Shown here: positions 53,556 through 63,587 of the stretch, piece by piece
How the letters are laid out: the number at the start of each line of letters is the position of its first letter
How positions within the stretch are numbered: position 1 is the first letter of the stretch
Assembly (NCBI GenBank): GCA_028280845.1
Contig: JANQKZ010000031.1
Location: forward strand, 62,001-126,000
Length of the DNA stretch: 64,000 bases
Direction: 5' to 3'
From: Opitutales bacterium
GTDB taxonomy: Bacteria; Verrucomicrobiota; Verrucomicrobiia; Opitutales; JABSRG01
Program-made: the position numbers and the translations under genes
Notes under the pieces: model-generated
Seen by the model: only the letters and a program-made list of their open reading frames with translations
What the model was told of the DNA's origin: nothing
Databases searched by the model: none

Positions 53556-54226
53556 GGAATTCTGCCCAAATCAGCAATCCATTCCCAAGGGGATTTACCT
53601 TGTTGGAAATCCTTATGGCGATTGCCATAAGCGGACTCATCTTAACCTACGGCACCGGGTTCTTGGTCAGCCTCAACGCGGATTGGGTTACCAAGGATGA
53701 GTCCAGGTATTTTGATGAACACGTCGGAGGGGTAGTCCGCTTTTTTGATGGGGTTCTCGCGAAAAATATCATGGACTCAAGGCTTGATGCAGAAGACCGT
53801 TATCCCTTTATAGAAATCCCTGAAGGCCTTACCGACAACGGCCTCCCCTTCGTTCGTTTTCGCTTTCCGGATGGGTGCCCCTTGTTTATCAGCGAAATGG
53901 ATCCCGGTGGTCCTACAACGGCCTATTTCGGAATCGACGAAAACGAGGGCCTCGTCGCTTATTGGTATTCCGATGTCCGAGAGGACGTGGATACCGTGGA
54001 TGATATGAGTCGTACCCTCATCACCCCCTTTGTCCGGGAGGGAGCCTTTATCTACTACGATGAGGAGGAAGAAGAATGGGCTGTCGAAGACGAAATTCGC
54101 GAAGATGTGAATGGGCAACCGGTTCTCCCGGACCGGGTGCAACTCACCTTTCGACTGAGTGATGAAATTCAAATCAAGAAGAGCCTGGTACTCCGGCGAG
54201 ATGAAACCGATATCTACATTTATTAA
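53540..54226 (+). CDS. Type II secretion minor pseudopilin, GspJ-like
   Basis: A 228-residue pseudopilin: RGFTLLEILMAIAISGLILTYG, Glu5 present, longer globular domain as in GspJ. The start may be the ATG at 53540 or the one at 53552, which forms ATGA with the stop of the previous gene. No good Shine-Dalgarno site is present for either. The 3' end overlaps the next start by 26 bases. Confidence 0.84.
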   Translation: MVRRMRNSAQISNPFPRGFTLLEILMAIAISGLILTYGTGFLVSLNADWVTKDESRYFDEHVGGVVRFFDGVLAKNIMDSRLDAEDRYPFIEIPEGLTDNGLPFVRFRFPDGCPLFISEMDPGGPTTAYFGIDENEGLVAYWYSDVREDVDTVDDMSRTLITPFVREGAFIYYDEEEEEWAVEDEIREDVNGQPVLPDRVQLTFRLSDEIQIKKSLVLRRDETDIYIY

Positions 54227-55226
54227 AGCCTCGCCCCCCCACAAATCGAAGGGAAGCATCATCATCGGGGTGCTTGCGATCATCCTGTTGTCCACCGTGA
54301 TGGTGTTTCAATTCGTGGAAAAGGCCGTTCAGGAGCTTCACTACCGGGGACAAACCATTGACGATCCTGATATGCGGCTAACGGCCTACTCGGCGCTGGA
54401 AGTCGTTCTCGCCGTTTTGCACGAGATCCGCACCATTGATGGTAAACTCGTCGCGCCCGCCCAAGGCTGGAGTGATCCCCTCACCTATGCAGAGTGGGAA
54501 CCGCCTGAAGGCTATGAGATCGAAATCTGGTTTGAAGATGAATCCGGCAAAGTTCCCCTTTCCACCCTCACGGAAGAGCGCCTTCCGCTGTTTCTTGAAG
54601 AAATGGGCATCGATTTTTCCGATGCCAACCTCCTAACCGATACCCTTCTAGATTGGATGGACGAAGACGATCTGGCACGACTCAATGGAGCTGAAAAGGA
54701 TTTTTATAACCGCGAAGAATACCCCTACAAAAGTATAAATAAACGCCTGAGTAGCTGGGATGAGCTCCGCCTGATCGAAGGGTGGCGAGACCTATTCTTC
54801 GATGAGACCGGAAATCCCAATGTCCTTTTCGAGGACTTTACCGGGAGTGTGTCGCTGTATCATACCGGAAAGATCAATATTAACGCAGCGAACCCTCTCG
54901 TGATTGCCTTCTTGTCACGCCTGGAGGGGTTTGACGCCTTGCTGCTGGAAGAATACCTGTATGGCCGAGATGACCAACCCAACACGGAGGACGACCGCAT
55001 CCTCTTCTATACGGACAATGCCTACTACAATACGGGCGGCCAGAACAACAGCACCATGGGCTCCATCGAGTCGCGGATGTTGAATATTAAGATATGGTGC
55101 CGGCGCGGGGTTTCTGAACTTCTCATTGATACCCTGGTCAATACTGCAGACAGGCAAGTGGCCCAGGGAGCAGCTGGCATCCCCTTCACAGTATTGTCAG
55201 TTACTGAAAATCTGAGAATAAATTAG
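54201..55226 (+). CDS. Type II secretion minor pseudopilin GspK-like
   Basis: About 341 residues. After a basic stretch a hydrophobic helix GSIIIGVLAIILLSTVMVFQ lacks Glu5, as expected of GspK, which caps the pseudopilus tip. The large domain has the GspK hallmarks: DESGKVPLSTLTEERLP, TDTLLDWMDEDDLARLNGAE and the helix-hairpin-helix-like LSSWDELRLIEGW, INAANPLVIAFLSRLEG. The ATG at 54201 (MKPISTFIKA) is used; the frame opens at 54159. It overlaps the GspJ-like gene. Confidence 0.88.
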   Translation: MKPISTFIKASPPHKSKGSIIIGVLAIILLSTVMVFQFVEKAVQELHYRGQTIDDPDMRLTAYSALEVVLAVLHEIRTIDGKLVAPAQGWSDPLTYAEWEPPEGYEIEIWFEDESGKVPLSTLTEERLPLFLEEMGIDFSDANLLTDTLLDWMDEDDLARLNGAEKDFYNREEYPYKSINKRLSSWDELRLIEGWRDLFFDETGNPNVLFEDFTGSVSLYHTGKININAANPLVIAFLSRLEGFDALLLEEYLYGRDDQPNTEDDRILFYTDNAYYNTGGQNNSTMGSIESRMLNIKIWCRRGVSELLIDTLVNTADRQVAQGAAGIPFTVLSVTENLRIN

Positions 55227-55275
55227 ACCCCAAGCACAACTTTCCCTAACACTAACCGTTTTTTTAATTAGCTAA

Positions 55276-56436
55276 GTGAGCGAATCCGCCAAACAGATCC
55301 AAGTTTTCGCCCAGGAAGAGAACCCCATACGGGAGCAGGTGTTGCTCCTGCCGGGATACCTCTTTTTCACCGAAATGGTCGAAATTCCTGACGGAATGCA
55401 GGAGGATGAGCTGGAGCCTCTTGCTGAACTCACCCTGGAAGGCCTCACCCCATTTGATCTGGATCAACTCCACTGGGGATATGCCTGGGATATGGGAAGT
55501 GGAGTGCTCTTTGTGTTTGCCGTCTATAAGGAACGACTCAGACAGGAGGGGTATTCTAATTTGGACGACTACCGCCAGGTTTACCCGGACTTCCTGGCTC
55601 TGGATTCCTCCAACCAGGATCATCCCCAAATCCTCATCATTGAGCACCCCGGATCTGTTACGGCGGCTGCCTTTCCCAAAGGAAGTCGTATACCTGTGGC
55701 CATTTCTGGTTTACCACTGGAAGAAGACGAAGTCCCGGAAATAGTTCTGGATGAGATTATAAACGAATTGGACGAAAGCCAATTTGATTTGGGTGAGACC
55801 ATTGTCGCCCCCATACAGTCCGAGGTCCCCTACGAGGGCCCGATTCAGTTTATCCATAACCAGGAAACCAAAGTAATCCTGCCTGATTCTTTAAAATGGT
55901 CCGCAGATCTGCGGACTACTGATTTTGGCAAAAAGATGGAGGGAAACCGCCGCAGAGACAAACTGCTCTGGAAGGCCATGCTGGTCGCCGCCGGTATCAC
56001 TGCCCTTCTGCTCGTGTTGGAAGGTCTCCGGATCGGAGGAAATATTTTCCTTCACTTCCAAGAGCAAACCATCGAGGCTCAGACCCCGCCTGTCACCCAG
56101 ATCCAAAGCCGTAACACCCTGGTCAGCCGGTTGGAAGAACGGGCCACGGCCAACCTTCGCCCGTTCCAAGCACTTCGGCTCCTCAATCAAAATCGGCCTC
56201 CCACGATTTACTTTACCTCCGCCGAGGCCTCCATCCCTAACCGGGTCGTCATTGATGGAGTCGCCCGCACTGCCAACGAGGTTAACAGCTACACAAAACT
56301 GATTGAAGGGTCCGGCTACTTTGAGTCGGTCCGTATCCGGAACCAGCGCTCCCAATCGGGGCAGACCACCTTCACCCTGGATATTATCGTCGGGGACCTC
56401 CCTGCCGCCGGGACCGAAGTTTCCCAAGTCGATTAA
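55276..56436 (+). CDS. GspL-like inner-membrane platform protein
   Basis: A 386-residue protein in the gspL position. The N-terminal 200 residues are an acidic cytoplasmic part of actin-like/PilM style (inferred); one TM helix is at 231-253 (LLWKAMLVAAGITALLLVLEGL), followed by a periplasmic ferredoxin-like region (SIPNRVVIDGVARTANEVNSYTKLIEGSG at about 320-350). Start is GTG (55276). Sequence similarity to proteobacterial GspL is low, so the assignment rests on topology and position. Confidence 0.72.
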   Translation: MSESAKQIQVFAQEENPIREQVLLLPGYLFFTEMVEIPDGMQEDELEPLAELTLEGLTPFDLDQLHWGYAWDMGSGVLFVFAVYKERLRQEGYSNLDDYRQVYPDFLALDSSNQDHPQILIIEHPGSVTAAAFPKGSRIPVAISGLPLEEDEVPEIVLDEIINELDESQFDLGETIVAPIQSEVPYEGPIQFIHNQETKVILPDSLKWSADLRTTDFGKKMEGNRRRDKLLWKAMLVAAGITALLLVLEGLRIGGNIFLHFQEQTIEAQTPPVTQIQSRNTLVSRLEERATANLRPFQALRLLNQNRPPTIYFTSAEASIPNRVVIDGVARTANEVNSYTKLIEGSGYFESVRIRNQRSQSGQTTFTLDIIVGDLPAAGTEVSQVD

Positions 56437-56437
56437 C

Positions 56438-56992
56438 ATGAACTGGATCACCAAAGTTCGTCACTTCTTCTTCAGACTCTCCTCCCGGGAGAAGCTACTG
56501 ATTTCCGTATTCATCTTCACCGGCCTGGCTATTTGGACGACCGCTTCCGTGCGTGGCATGAATGCGATGCTCACCGGCTTTAAGCTGAGCAGCGCCGAAC
56601 TGGAAGATCAGGCGCTCTGGCTCGGTGAGGCTGATCTGATCAATTCTCGAATGGAGGAAGTTCTCGTCACCCTGGACTCGGAGAAAACCTTCGATAGCGC
56701 CGAGTTGGTCGGCAAGCTCGACGAACTCGCCCGACTACAGGACGGGATGGTGTTCGAAATTTTCTCCCCTCGAACTGTTAACGACGCCGAATTCGATCTC
56801 CATTCGGCCCAGATCCGGTTTCGACGGGCAACCATTGCTCAGCTTCTCGCCTTTAGTGCGGCCCTCCGGAGGGAAGAACCGTATATCGCCTTGGAAGACC
56901 TGAGGGTCTCCGCCAACAAAGCCAACCCCACTGAGCTCGATACCCGCTTCCGGGTTTCCTCTTTTGAATTAAAAAATACTACCCTGAATTAA
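56438..56992 (+). CDS. GspM-like inner-membrane protein
   Basis: 184 residues. N-terminal TM at about 20-40 (LLISVFIFTGLAIWTTASV) after a short basic start, then a helix and a ferredoxin-like periplasmic domain. This is the topology of GspM, which pairs with GspL. The ATG at 56438 follows the GspL-like stop by one base; the 229-residue frame from 56303 overlaps the upstream gene and was rejected. Confidence 0.7.
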   Translation: MNWITKVRHFFFRLSSREKLLISVFIFTGLAIWTTASVRGMNAMLTGFKLSSAELEDQALWLGEADLINSRMEEVLVTLDSEKTFDSAELVGKLDELARLQDGMVFEIFSPRTVNDAEFDLHSAQIRFRRATIAQLLAFSAALRREEPYIALEDLRVSANKANPTELDTRFRVSSFELKNTTLN

Positions 56993-56994
56993 TC

Positions 56995-59154
56995 ATGGAC
57001 ACTCCCCATTTCCAACAGCAGCGAAAGCCAGGATCTCGATGGGTTCTTTTCGGGCTTTGCCTTACCCTGCTGCTCTCTCCATTCGGTCTCTCCGCACAAG
57101 ACACGACCCCGGACACCGGTGACGATGTCATCGGCACCTTGGTCATGGTCGATGAATCCACCCAGGCCGTCCTCGATCTCCTGGAAAAGTTGACCGGAAA
57201 AATTATCCTTCGCCCCCAAAACATACAGCCACAAAAAATTAATTTCGACAGTCGGGGCCCACTCACCCGGGAGCAGGCTATTATGGCCCTGGAATCACTC
57301 CTCAGCATGAACGGCCTGGCCATTGTTCCGGTCGATGAAACCTTTGATCGTGCAGTCCAATCCAGCATCCCGGTCAATCCACTCACCCCCGATCTTATTT
57401 CTGAAGAGGATCTGGATGCCCCCCCGAGCCAGAAACTTTTTTCCAAGATTTATACCTTTGGCTTTCTCACGATCGATCAGGTTCTCGAGATCTTGCCTAA
57501 CTTCACAACTCCCAATGTTCCCGTAGCGGTTCCCCTGAGGAAGAGTAATAGCGTGATGGTGACTGACGCATTGAGTAATCTTCAGCGATTGGAAGACATC
57601 TTCGAACAGCTGGACCAGCCCAAGCAATTTGACGGGTTGGCCCTGTTTATCCCCTTGGAGCATATCAATGCCAAGGAATTGGAAACCCAGTTTAGCGAAC
57701 TCGCGCAAGAAACCCTGAGCCCCTACCTTGGAGGAAACACCACGTTCGGATCCGACGAGCGAAGTAATCAATTGATTGTCTTTACTCACCCCAGTAATGA
57801 AGGCCTTATCCGAGACCTCGTCGACCGGTTTGATATCGACGTAGCCCCCTTCACCGGCAGTGAAGTCTTTTACCTGAAGCATGCCCAGGCTCTCGACGTG
57901 GGCTCCTTAATTGAACAAGTCATTTCCGGCCAACAAAGTGCGCAAGACTCCAACGAAAGCCAAGCCGCCCGCAATCGCCGCACCCAACAACAGCAAAACC
58001 AGCAGGCCCAACAAGCCCAACAGCCTGTCGTCCGCATCACAAATACAGGAGGGGAATCCGGGGGACCCACGCTGCAATTCTCGGATTATGTGGGCATCGT
58101 CGCGGATGAGCGTAGTAATGCCATTGTGGCCTACGGGACAGCATCCGACATCAAATACATTGAAGACCTTATCAATAAGATGGATGTGCTCCTTGCCCAG
58201 GTCCGCATAGAGGTCATTGTGGCCGAAGTCACCCTGGGGGAAGAAATCGACCGCGGGATTAATGCCTTCTCCGTCAATTACAATGTGGACGGAGTCACCC
58301 CGGGAGGGTTGGATGAAATCGGGGTAGAAGTCGACGGCCGGGCCTTCGACCTGACGGGAACCTTGGAAGATTTTTCCCTTCAATCGGTTTTCCAAACTGC
58401 CCAAACCAATAGCGATGTTGATGTCCTTTCCTCGCCCTCTGTGGTCACAACGCATAACCAGGAAGCGACCATCAATGTCTCAGAGTCCCGACCTGTTATT
58501 ACCAGTGTTCAGTCAGATACCACCAATGTAGGCTCAACACGTAGCAGTGTTCAATTTAGAGACATTGGTATCCAATTAACCGTGAAACCCCTGATCGGAT
58601 CTAACGGTGTCATTCAGATGGAAATCGAGCAGACGGTCGAAACCGTGGTCAGCACGACCATCATCGATGGCAATGAGCAACCCATCATTGGTAAGCGGGA
58701 GGCCACCTCCTTCGTCAGTGTTTCAGATCAAGAGACGGTCGTGCTAGCGGGCCTTCAGGAAAACTCTCAGAATGAAACCTACGGCCGGGTCGCCCTTTTC
58801 GGTTATATTCCTGTGATCGGTGAGTTTTTCCGCAGTAAGCGGGTGGATAACCAAATCAGAGAACTCATCATATTCATTAAACCCAGTATTATACTGGATA
58901 CCGAAGAAGCCAGCCAGCTAGCTGAGGACTATATCGACAATTCGAATAGCGAACAGGCAATCGATCGATTCCGTAGCGAGGGCATGAAAATTGATGAACG
59001 TCAACGGGGGGATCCAGGCCCCACCAAGGACGCCCTCTTCTGGATGCTGAAACCTTTCAATGATACAGAAGAAGCAGTCGAAGAAGGAGATGCGGCGGCC
59101 GATGTATCAGCACCTGAAAAAAAGGATTCGTCCATCGGCGGCCCCCGCCGCTAA
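56995..59154 (+). CDS. gspD: Type II secretion secretin GspD
   Basis: A 719-residue outer-membrane channel. The signal peptide is GLCLTLLLSPFGLSAQ; no lipobox. N0/N1-type domains (KLTGKIILRPQN, LDQPKQFDGLALFIPLEHINAKELETQF) are followed by N2/N3 with a Gln-rich spacer (about 325-345, RTQQQQNQQAQQAQQP), then the secretin core (VRIEVIVAEVTLGEEIDRGI, DVLSSPSVVTTHNQEATINV, and the transmembrane part ending GYIPVIGEFFRSK). C-terminal acidic extension after about 660. The gene follows the GspM-like one by 2 bases. Confidence 0.95.
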   Translation: MDTPHFQQQRKPGSRWVLFGLCLTLLLSPFGLSAQDTTPDTGDDVIGTLVMVDESTQAVLDLLEKLTGKIILRPQNIQPQKINFDSRGPLTREQAIMALESLLSMNGLAIVPVDETFDRAVQSSIPVNPLTPDLISEEDLDAPPSQKLFSKIYTFGFLTIDQVLEILPNFTTPNVPVAVPLRKSNSVMVTDALSNLQRLEDIFEQLDQPKQFDGLALFIPLEHINAKELETQFSELAQETLSPYLGGNTTFGSDERSNQLIVFTHPSNEGLIRDLVDRFDIDVAPFTGSEVFYLKHAQALDVGSLIEQVISGQQSAQDSNESQAARNRRTQQQQNQQAQQAQQPVVRITNTGGESGGPTLQFSDYVGIVADERSNAIVAYGTASDIKYIEDLINKMDVLLAQVRIEVIVAEVTLGEEIDRGINAFSVNYNVDGVTPGGLDEIGVEVDGRAFDLTGTLEDFSLQSVFQTAQTNSDVDVLSSPSVVTTHNQEATINVSESRPVITSVQSDTTNVGSTRSSVQFRDIGIQLTVKPLIGSNGVIQMEIEQTVETVVSTTIIDGNEQPIIGKREATSFVSVSDQETVVLAGLQENSQNETYGRVALFGYIPVIGEFFRSKRVDNQIRELIIFIKPSIILDTEEASQLAEDYIDNSNSEQAIDRFRSEGMKIDERQRGDPGPTKDALFWMLKPFNDTEEAVEEGDAAADVSAPEKKDSSIGGPRR

Positions 59155-59163
59155 GTTAAAAGA

Positions 59164-59727
59164 ATGAAGGGACCTCACCGCCATAGCCTTGCATCGATGG
59201 GCAAAGCCATGCTCTGCCTGGGTGTCCTATGGTTGAGCAGTCCTCTGCTGGCTCAGGAGAAAGCCCTGGAGGAGAACTCCCCTTTCCTGCCTCCGAACTT
59301 CGGTAAACAAGCTGAGGAAAAGACAGAGAAGGAGGAAGTTATGCAGGGGCCGGTCTCCCAGGCGGTAGAGTTTCGATCCATGATTAAAATCGGTGACGAG
59401 TGGAACTTCAGCCTCTACGACATCAAGGAGCAGAAAAGTGTGTGGATCTCCCAATCCGCAGCTACCGGGCCCTTCAAGATCGAGGATATTTCCATACCCG
59501 ACAAACGGATCCAACTGACCATGAATGGGAAGACGGAATGGTTAGCCATGAAAACTCCCTCCAATGCAGCAGCCAAAGGCACTCCTGCCGCCACCGCTCC
59601 CCAGCCCCCGACCAACACCAACGTCCAGCAACAGCGGTCATCCTCTGGGCGAATCCGCCTGAACCGAGACAACATCCCTCGCCGTCGCGTCGTCGTGCCA
59701 ACCCGTCAGACCGAGGGACAAAATTAG
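59164..59727 (+). CDS. GspC/PilP-like periplasmic protein (HR-type domain)
   Basis: 187 residues with a signal peptide ([16 protein letters not shown]) and no transmembrane helix. Residues 65-125 form a small beta domain resembling the GspC homology region/PilP ([47 protein letters not shown]); the tail is a Pro/Ala/Gln-rich linker ending in a basic RRRVVVPTR. It may link the secretin to the inner platform. It follows gspD by 9 bases. The assignment is inference. Confidence 0.55.
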   Translation: MKGPHRHSLASMGKAMLCLGVLWLSSPLLAQEKALEENSPFLPPNFGKQAEEKTEKEEVMQGPVSQAVEFRSMIKIGDEWNFSLYDIKEQKSVWISQSAATGPFKIEDISIPDKRIQLTMNGKTEWLAMKTPSNAAAKGTPAATAPQPPTNTNVQQQRSSSGRIRLNRDNIPRRRVVVPTRQTEGQN

Positions 59728-59734
59728 GCCAATC

Positions 59735-61516
59735 ATGAAGAGCGGTAACTTGAACCACACTCAATTTTTTGAAGGCCTGGAGGAAGAGGATATCCAAAGT
59801 ATTCTGGATTTACCGCTGCAGGACCGGATGAAACAGCTGGCCCTTGTCCGCAAGGTTCCAGAAGAAGAAGCCCTCAAGACCTGTGCTGCCGCCACCGGCC
59901 TCCCCATCCTGGAACACTTTGATGTCCAGATTGAGGGCGATGAGGACCCCTTTCAAAACCCACCGATTCCCCTGCGACTCATCCATGAATTCCAGGCCCT
60001 TCCCCTACCCGACCCGGATGAGAAAAGCGAAGAGGAGGAGGTTGATTCAAATGGAAACGGAAATAGAAAACCAGCCCGCCGCGGAGAACTTAAACTGGTG
60101 GCTGCATGGCCCCCGGAACCCTCCATGGACAAGTGGGTTTTCGCCGTCTCCGGGCTCAAACCCAAGTGGTTTCTCGGCCCAGCCGAACGGGTAGCCAATA
60201 CGATCACCCAGCACTACGGAGTTGGCTCAGGCAGCCTCGAAAACTCCGACCTCGGGTTCGAGGACACCGATACCGACATCGAGGAAGCCGAGGACCAGAA
60301 CGCAGCCATTATTCGCTTTGTGAATGAGGTCATTCAAAAGGCGATCACCGATCGTGCTACCGATATTCATTTTGAACCCCATAAGGACACCCTCCAAATC
60401 CGTTATCGCATCGACGGTGAGCTCGTGCCCATCCGTGTTCCGGACAACCTGATCCACTTCCAGGGAGCGATCATTTCGCGCCTCAAGATCATGTCCAAGT
60501 TAAATATCTCCGAAAAACGGCGCCCACAGGACGGTCGGATCAACTGGTCTTCGGGCAGCAACGCATTAGACATCCGGTTGTCCACCTTCCCAACCATGTA
60601 TGGGGAAAGCATCAGTTTGCGTTTGCTCAATAACAAGTCGCAACCAATGAGCGTCCAGGAGCTGGGTTTTTTACCCGAAGATGAAACCATGGTGAATGCT
60701 TCCCTCGCACGCCCCTACGGTATCATCCTCGTCACCGGTCCTACCGGTTCGGGTAAATCCACCTCGCTGACTGCCTTTATTCGTAGAATCAACCAGCCAG
60801 AACGCCGAATCATCACGGTGGAAGACCCCGTCGAATACGAGGTTCCCGGTGTAAACCAAACTCAGGTGAAGCACGAGATTGGACTCAACTTTGCGGCAGC
60901 CCTTCGCCACATCTTGCGGCAAGACCCGGATGTCATCATGGTGGGGGAGATTCGGGACCGTGAAACTGCCGATATCGCAATCCGCGCCTCCCTTACCGGT
61001 CACCTCGTCTTGAGCACCATCCACACCAATGATGCTCCCGGAGCGCTCACCCGTCTGATTGATATGGACATCGAGCCCTTCCTTATCGCGTCCTCTGTCG
61101 AGCTGATTATTGCTCAACGCCTGGTACGTCGCCTCTGCGAGTATTGCGCGCGCCCAAGCACCCTGAATACGGGATACCTGGAAAGTTGCCTGGCCGCCCT
61201 GCGCTTACCTCCGAGCGAGGTGCAATACGAACACCTCGTCAAAGAGCCGGTTGGGTGCGAACGTTGCCGGGGCTTCGGCTATCAGGGACGGGTTGGTATT
61301 TTTGAGCTGCTACGCATTTCGGATGAGATTCACCAGATGGTCGTCCAGAAAGCCTCCGCAAGGGACATTCGAACGAAGGCACTAGCTGAAGGTATGCTCA
61401 CCCTCCAACGCAGCGGTTGGGAACAAGTCAAACGCGGGATCACCTCCCTTCCTGAGATCATGCGCTTCGCCGAGCTAGCCGAGAATGGGCAAGATAACCA
61501 AAAACCCGCGACATGA
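59735..61516 (+). CDS. gspE: Type II secretion ATPase GspE
   Basis: A 593-residue hexameric secretion ATPase on the cytoplasmic face. N-terminal T2SSE_N domain (about 1-130), then the core: Walker [10 protein letters not shown] (about 335-343), Asp box [17 protein letters not shown], Walker [18 protein letters not shown] and His box LSTIHTNDA. Four cysteines of the zinc subdomain are present ([25 protein letters not shown]). Normal length. It follows the GspC-like gene by 7 bases. Confidence 0.96.
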   Translation: MKSGNLNHTQFFEGLEEEDIQSILDLPLQDRMKQLALVRKVPEEEALKTCAAATGLPILEHFDVQIEGDEDPFQNPPIPLRLIHEFQALPLPDPDEKSEEEEVDSNGNGNRKPARRGELKLVAAWPPEPSMDKWVFAVSGLKPKWFLGPAERVANTITQHYGVGSGSLENSDLGFEDTDTDIEEAEDQNAAIIRFVNEVIQKAITDRATDIHFEPHKDTLQIRYRIDGELVPIRVPDNLIHFQGAIISRLKIMSKLNISEKRRPQDGRINWSSGSNALDIRLSTFPTMYGESISLRLLNNKSQPMSVQELGFLPEDETMVNASLARPYGIILVTGPTGSGKSTSLTAFIRRINQPERRIITVEDPVEYEVPGVNQTQVKHEIGLNFAAALRHILRQDPDVIMVGEIRDRETADIAIRASLTGHLVLSTIHTNDAPGALTRLIDMDIEPFLIASSVELIIAQRLVRRLCEYCARPSTLNTGYLESCLAALRLPPSEVQYEHLVKEPVGCERCRGFGYQGRVGIFELLRISDEIHQMVVQKASARDIRTKALAEGMLTLQRSGWEQVKRGITSLPEIMRFAELAENGQDNQKPAT

Positions 61517-61597
61517 TATGGTGTGTGAATGATGAGTGTTGAGTGGAGTGTGTCTCGTTCTTCCATTCCACGTTCATCTATCACAGCCCTACTCCAA

Positions 61598-62881
61598 ATG
61601 CCTTCATTTACCTATAGAGCGATCAAAGGAAGCGGTGAATCGATCTCCGGTACCTTAGAAGCAGACGATCGGCGACAGGTCCTGAGAAAACTGCAGTCCA
61701 TGCAGGCACGCCCCATTTCAATTTCAGAACAAAAGATGACGGGGGCTTCCAAAACGGCAAAGCAAGCGAGCTCCGCGGAAGAGGGTAACATCGAAGCCGG
61801 GAGTGCATCTCGCGGCTTCCGGATCCCGCTTCCAAGCTTCAAGTCCAAGGATACCATTGGGTTGAATTTCCTGAAGCGCCTACTCGACCTCCACAGCAGC
61901 GGCATGCCCCTGGGCGATAGTGTCCGCCTGTTGCAGATGCGCTTATCCGATCCACAACTTCGCTCCCTCGCTCATGATCTCTGGAAAGAATTAAGTGAAG
62001 GGCGCCCCCTCGCGGAAGGGATGCGCACCCTGCCCGAGTATTTTGATGATTCAATCACCCACGTCATTGAAGCGGGAGAAGCCACCGGAAGCCTCGTCCC
62101 CATTCTTGAACGGATTGTGGATCACCTGGAGGAAAAACAGAGTATTCGCGCCCAGGTCATGGGTGGCCTGGCCTATCCTATGTTTCTGGTGACAGCCGCG
62201 ACCGGAGTGGCCCTCTTTCTTGTATTCTATTTGCTCCCGCGCATTCGCGGCATGCTCGACGCCCTGGGCGGAGATATCAACTGGTCCATGGCCATTTTAA
62301 TCAACGGGTCAGCCTTTCTCCTTAATTTTGGCCCCATCCTTCTCGCTTGCCTTGTGCTAGGCCTAATTGGTTTCACCCAATGGAGGAAGACCGCCAAAGG
62401 CCGCATAGTGACGGACAAATGGATCATCCGGATCCCTCTCCTTGGGCGAATCTTTTATTTTTCGGATCTTTTCCAACTCAGTAGCCTCATCGGCACACTG
62501 ACCGGTAGCGGGGTCAATATGACGGAAACGCTCCGCCTGACAGAAAAAACTATCCGCAATCAGCATCTGCGCGGCCAGTTCCGAACCGCCCGCATCCAGG
62601 TAAACGAGGGGGCTTCCGTATCCCAGGCCTTAAAAATTAACAAGCTGATGCCCGAGCTCTCCATTGATATCCTGTCGGTCGGAGAGAACACCGGAAACAT
62701 TGTCAATAGCCTGAATGAAATCGGTAAGTCGTTCCGCAAGGAACTCGACCTCCGCCTGAAGGTCTTAATCACAACTGTGACGTCTGGAGCTCTTGTCTGT
62801 GCGTTTCTCCTTGTCGCCTTGGTTGCCTATGGAATGGTGAGCAGTGTTTTTCAGGTCAGCCGGACCCTTTCTATCGGCTAG
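61598..62881 (+). CDS. gspF: Type II secretion inner-membrane protein GspF
   Basis: A 427-residue polytopic platform protein with two T2SSF domains (about 95-220 and 300-425), each with TM helices: YPMFLVTAATGVALFLVFYLLPRIRG style, then a second (ILLACLVLGLIGF) and a C-terminal one (SGALVCAFLLVALVAYGMVSSV). Signature pieces are VRLLQMRLSDPQLRSLAHDLW, EAGEATGSLVPILERI and SVGENTGNIVNSLNEIG. The ATG at 61598 (MPSFTYRAIKG) is used; the frame opens at 61529. The leader has alternating G/T and C/T blocks without a Shine-Dalgarno site. Confidence 0.95.
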   Translation: MPSFTYRAIKGSGESISGTLEADDRRQVLRKLQSMQARPISISEQKMTGASKTAKQASSAEEGNIEAGSASRGFRIPLPSFKSKDTIGLNFLKRLLDLHSSGMPLGDSVRLLQMRLSDPQLRSLAHDLWKELSEGRPLAEGMRTLPEYFDDSITHVIEAGEATGSLVPILERIVDHLEEKQSIRAQVMGGLAYPMFLVTAATGVALFLVFYLLPRIRGMLDALGGDINWSMAILINGSAFLLNFGPILLACLVLGLIGFTQWRKTAKGRIVTDKWIIRIPLLGRIFYFSDLFQLSSLIGTLTGSGVNMTETLRLTEKTIRNQHLRGQFRTARIQVNEGASVSQALKINKLMPELSIDILSVGENTGNIVNSLNEIGKSFRKELDLRLKVLITTVTSGALVCAFLLVALVAYGMVSSVFQVSRTLSIG

Positions 62882-62909
62882 CTGTCCTATTGGAATCACC
62901 TTCCATGCC

Positions 62910-63584
62910 ATGCTCCGAACCTTCCTCTCTCTCGCAGGCTGTCTTGCGGCTCTAGGCGGATGTTACCGACCGGGAATGGTCGTTCAGCCCGTGCCCACCG
63001 GAGACCAGAAAGTGACTATGGTTGAAGGCACCTCCGGACTCCTGCGGGGAGCGACCCAGAACCTTACGGTTTTTTCAGACGTAGAAATCAATCGTTATGG
63101 AACTGGTTTCCTCGTGGTCCTGAAAAATGACACCCCACACCCAATTCCACTGGATACGGATCATATCACAGTGAGAACCGAATCCGGACAGGTATTGGCG
63201 ATCCTATCCTCTGCGGAAATCCTTGAAATTGCTGATCACGGAACGGCCAAATACAATGCTCAAATCGGCAGTATCAATAATCCGGTCATGGTAGGAGGTG
63301 CCTACACCGGAGGTATTTTCCTGGCTCGGACTCGGGCCAAAAACATCGTCAAAGAAGCCAAAGCTGTGAACGATATAATCCAGTACGCACGCGATGGCTA
63401 TATGATGGACGGCGAGGCCATCCAACCCGGGGAAACCATAAAGCGTCGCTTCTGGGTGAAATTGCCCAGCGCCTGGCCGCCCAGTTCCATTTGGGTCGAA
63501 GTCGAAGTCAACGGCGAGACGGAAGTCTTCGTCTTTGAACTTGGTGACAAGAGCCTCTATTTGAATAAATTTGCAATGAATTGA
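62910..63584 (+). CDS. Lipoprotein of unknown function
   Basis: 224 residues. Lipobox signal MLRTFLSLAGCLAALGGC (LGGC cleavage site), mature part beta-rich with no recognised domain (TGFLVVLKNDTPHPIPLDTD, IQPGETIKRRFWVKLP, VEVEVNGETEVFVFEL). The latter part resembles periplasmic immunoglobulin-like carrier folds, but only by strand pattern. The ATG at 62910 is used (the frame opens at 62844). 28 bases after gspF, on the same strand, so perhaps part of the secretion operon; the function is not known. Confidence 0.7.
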   Translation: MLRTFLSLAGCLAALGGCYRPGMVVQPVPTGDQKVTMVEGTSGLLRGATQNLTVFSDVEINRYGTGFLVVLKNDTPHPIPLDTDHITVRTESGQVLAILSSAEILEIADHGTAKYNAQIGSINNPVMVGGAYTGGIFLARTRAKNIVKEAKAVNDIIQYARDGYMMDGEAIQPGETIKRRFWVKLPSAWPPSSIWVEVEVNGETEVFVFELGDKSLYLNKFAMN

Positions 63585-63587
63585 ACC

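Noticed and set aside
57940-58030. Possible simple tandem repeat in gspD (CAACAGCAA units)
   Set aside because: It encodes a Gln-rich linker between secretin domains, a common low-complexity spacer; no separate element is needed.
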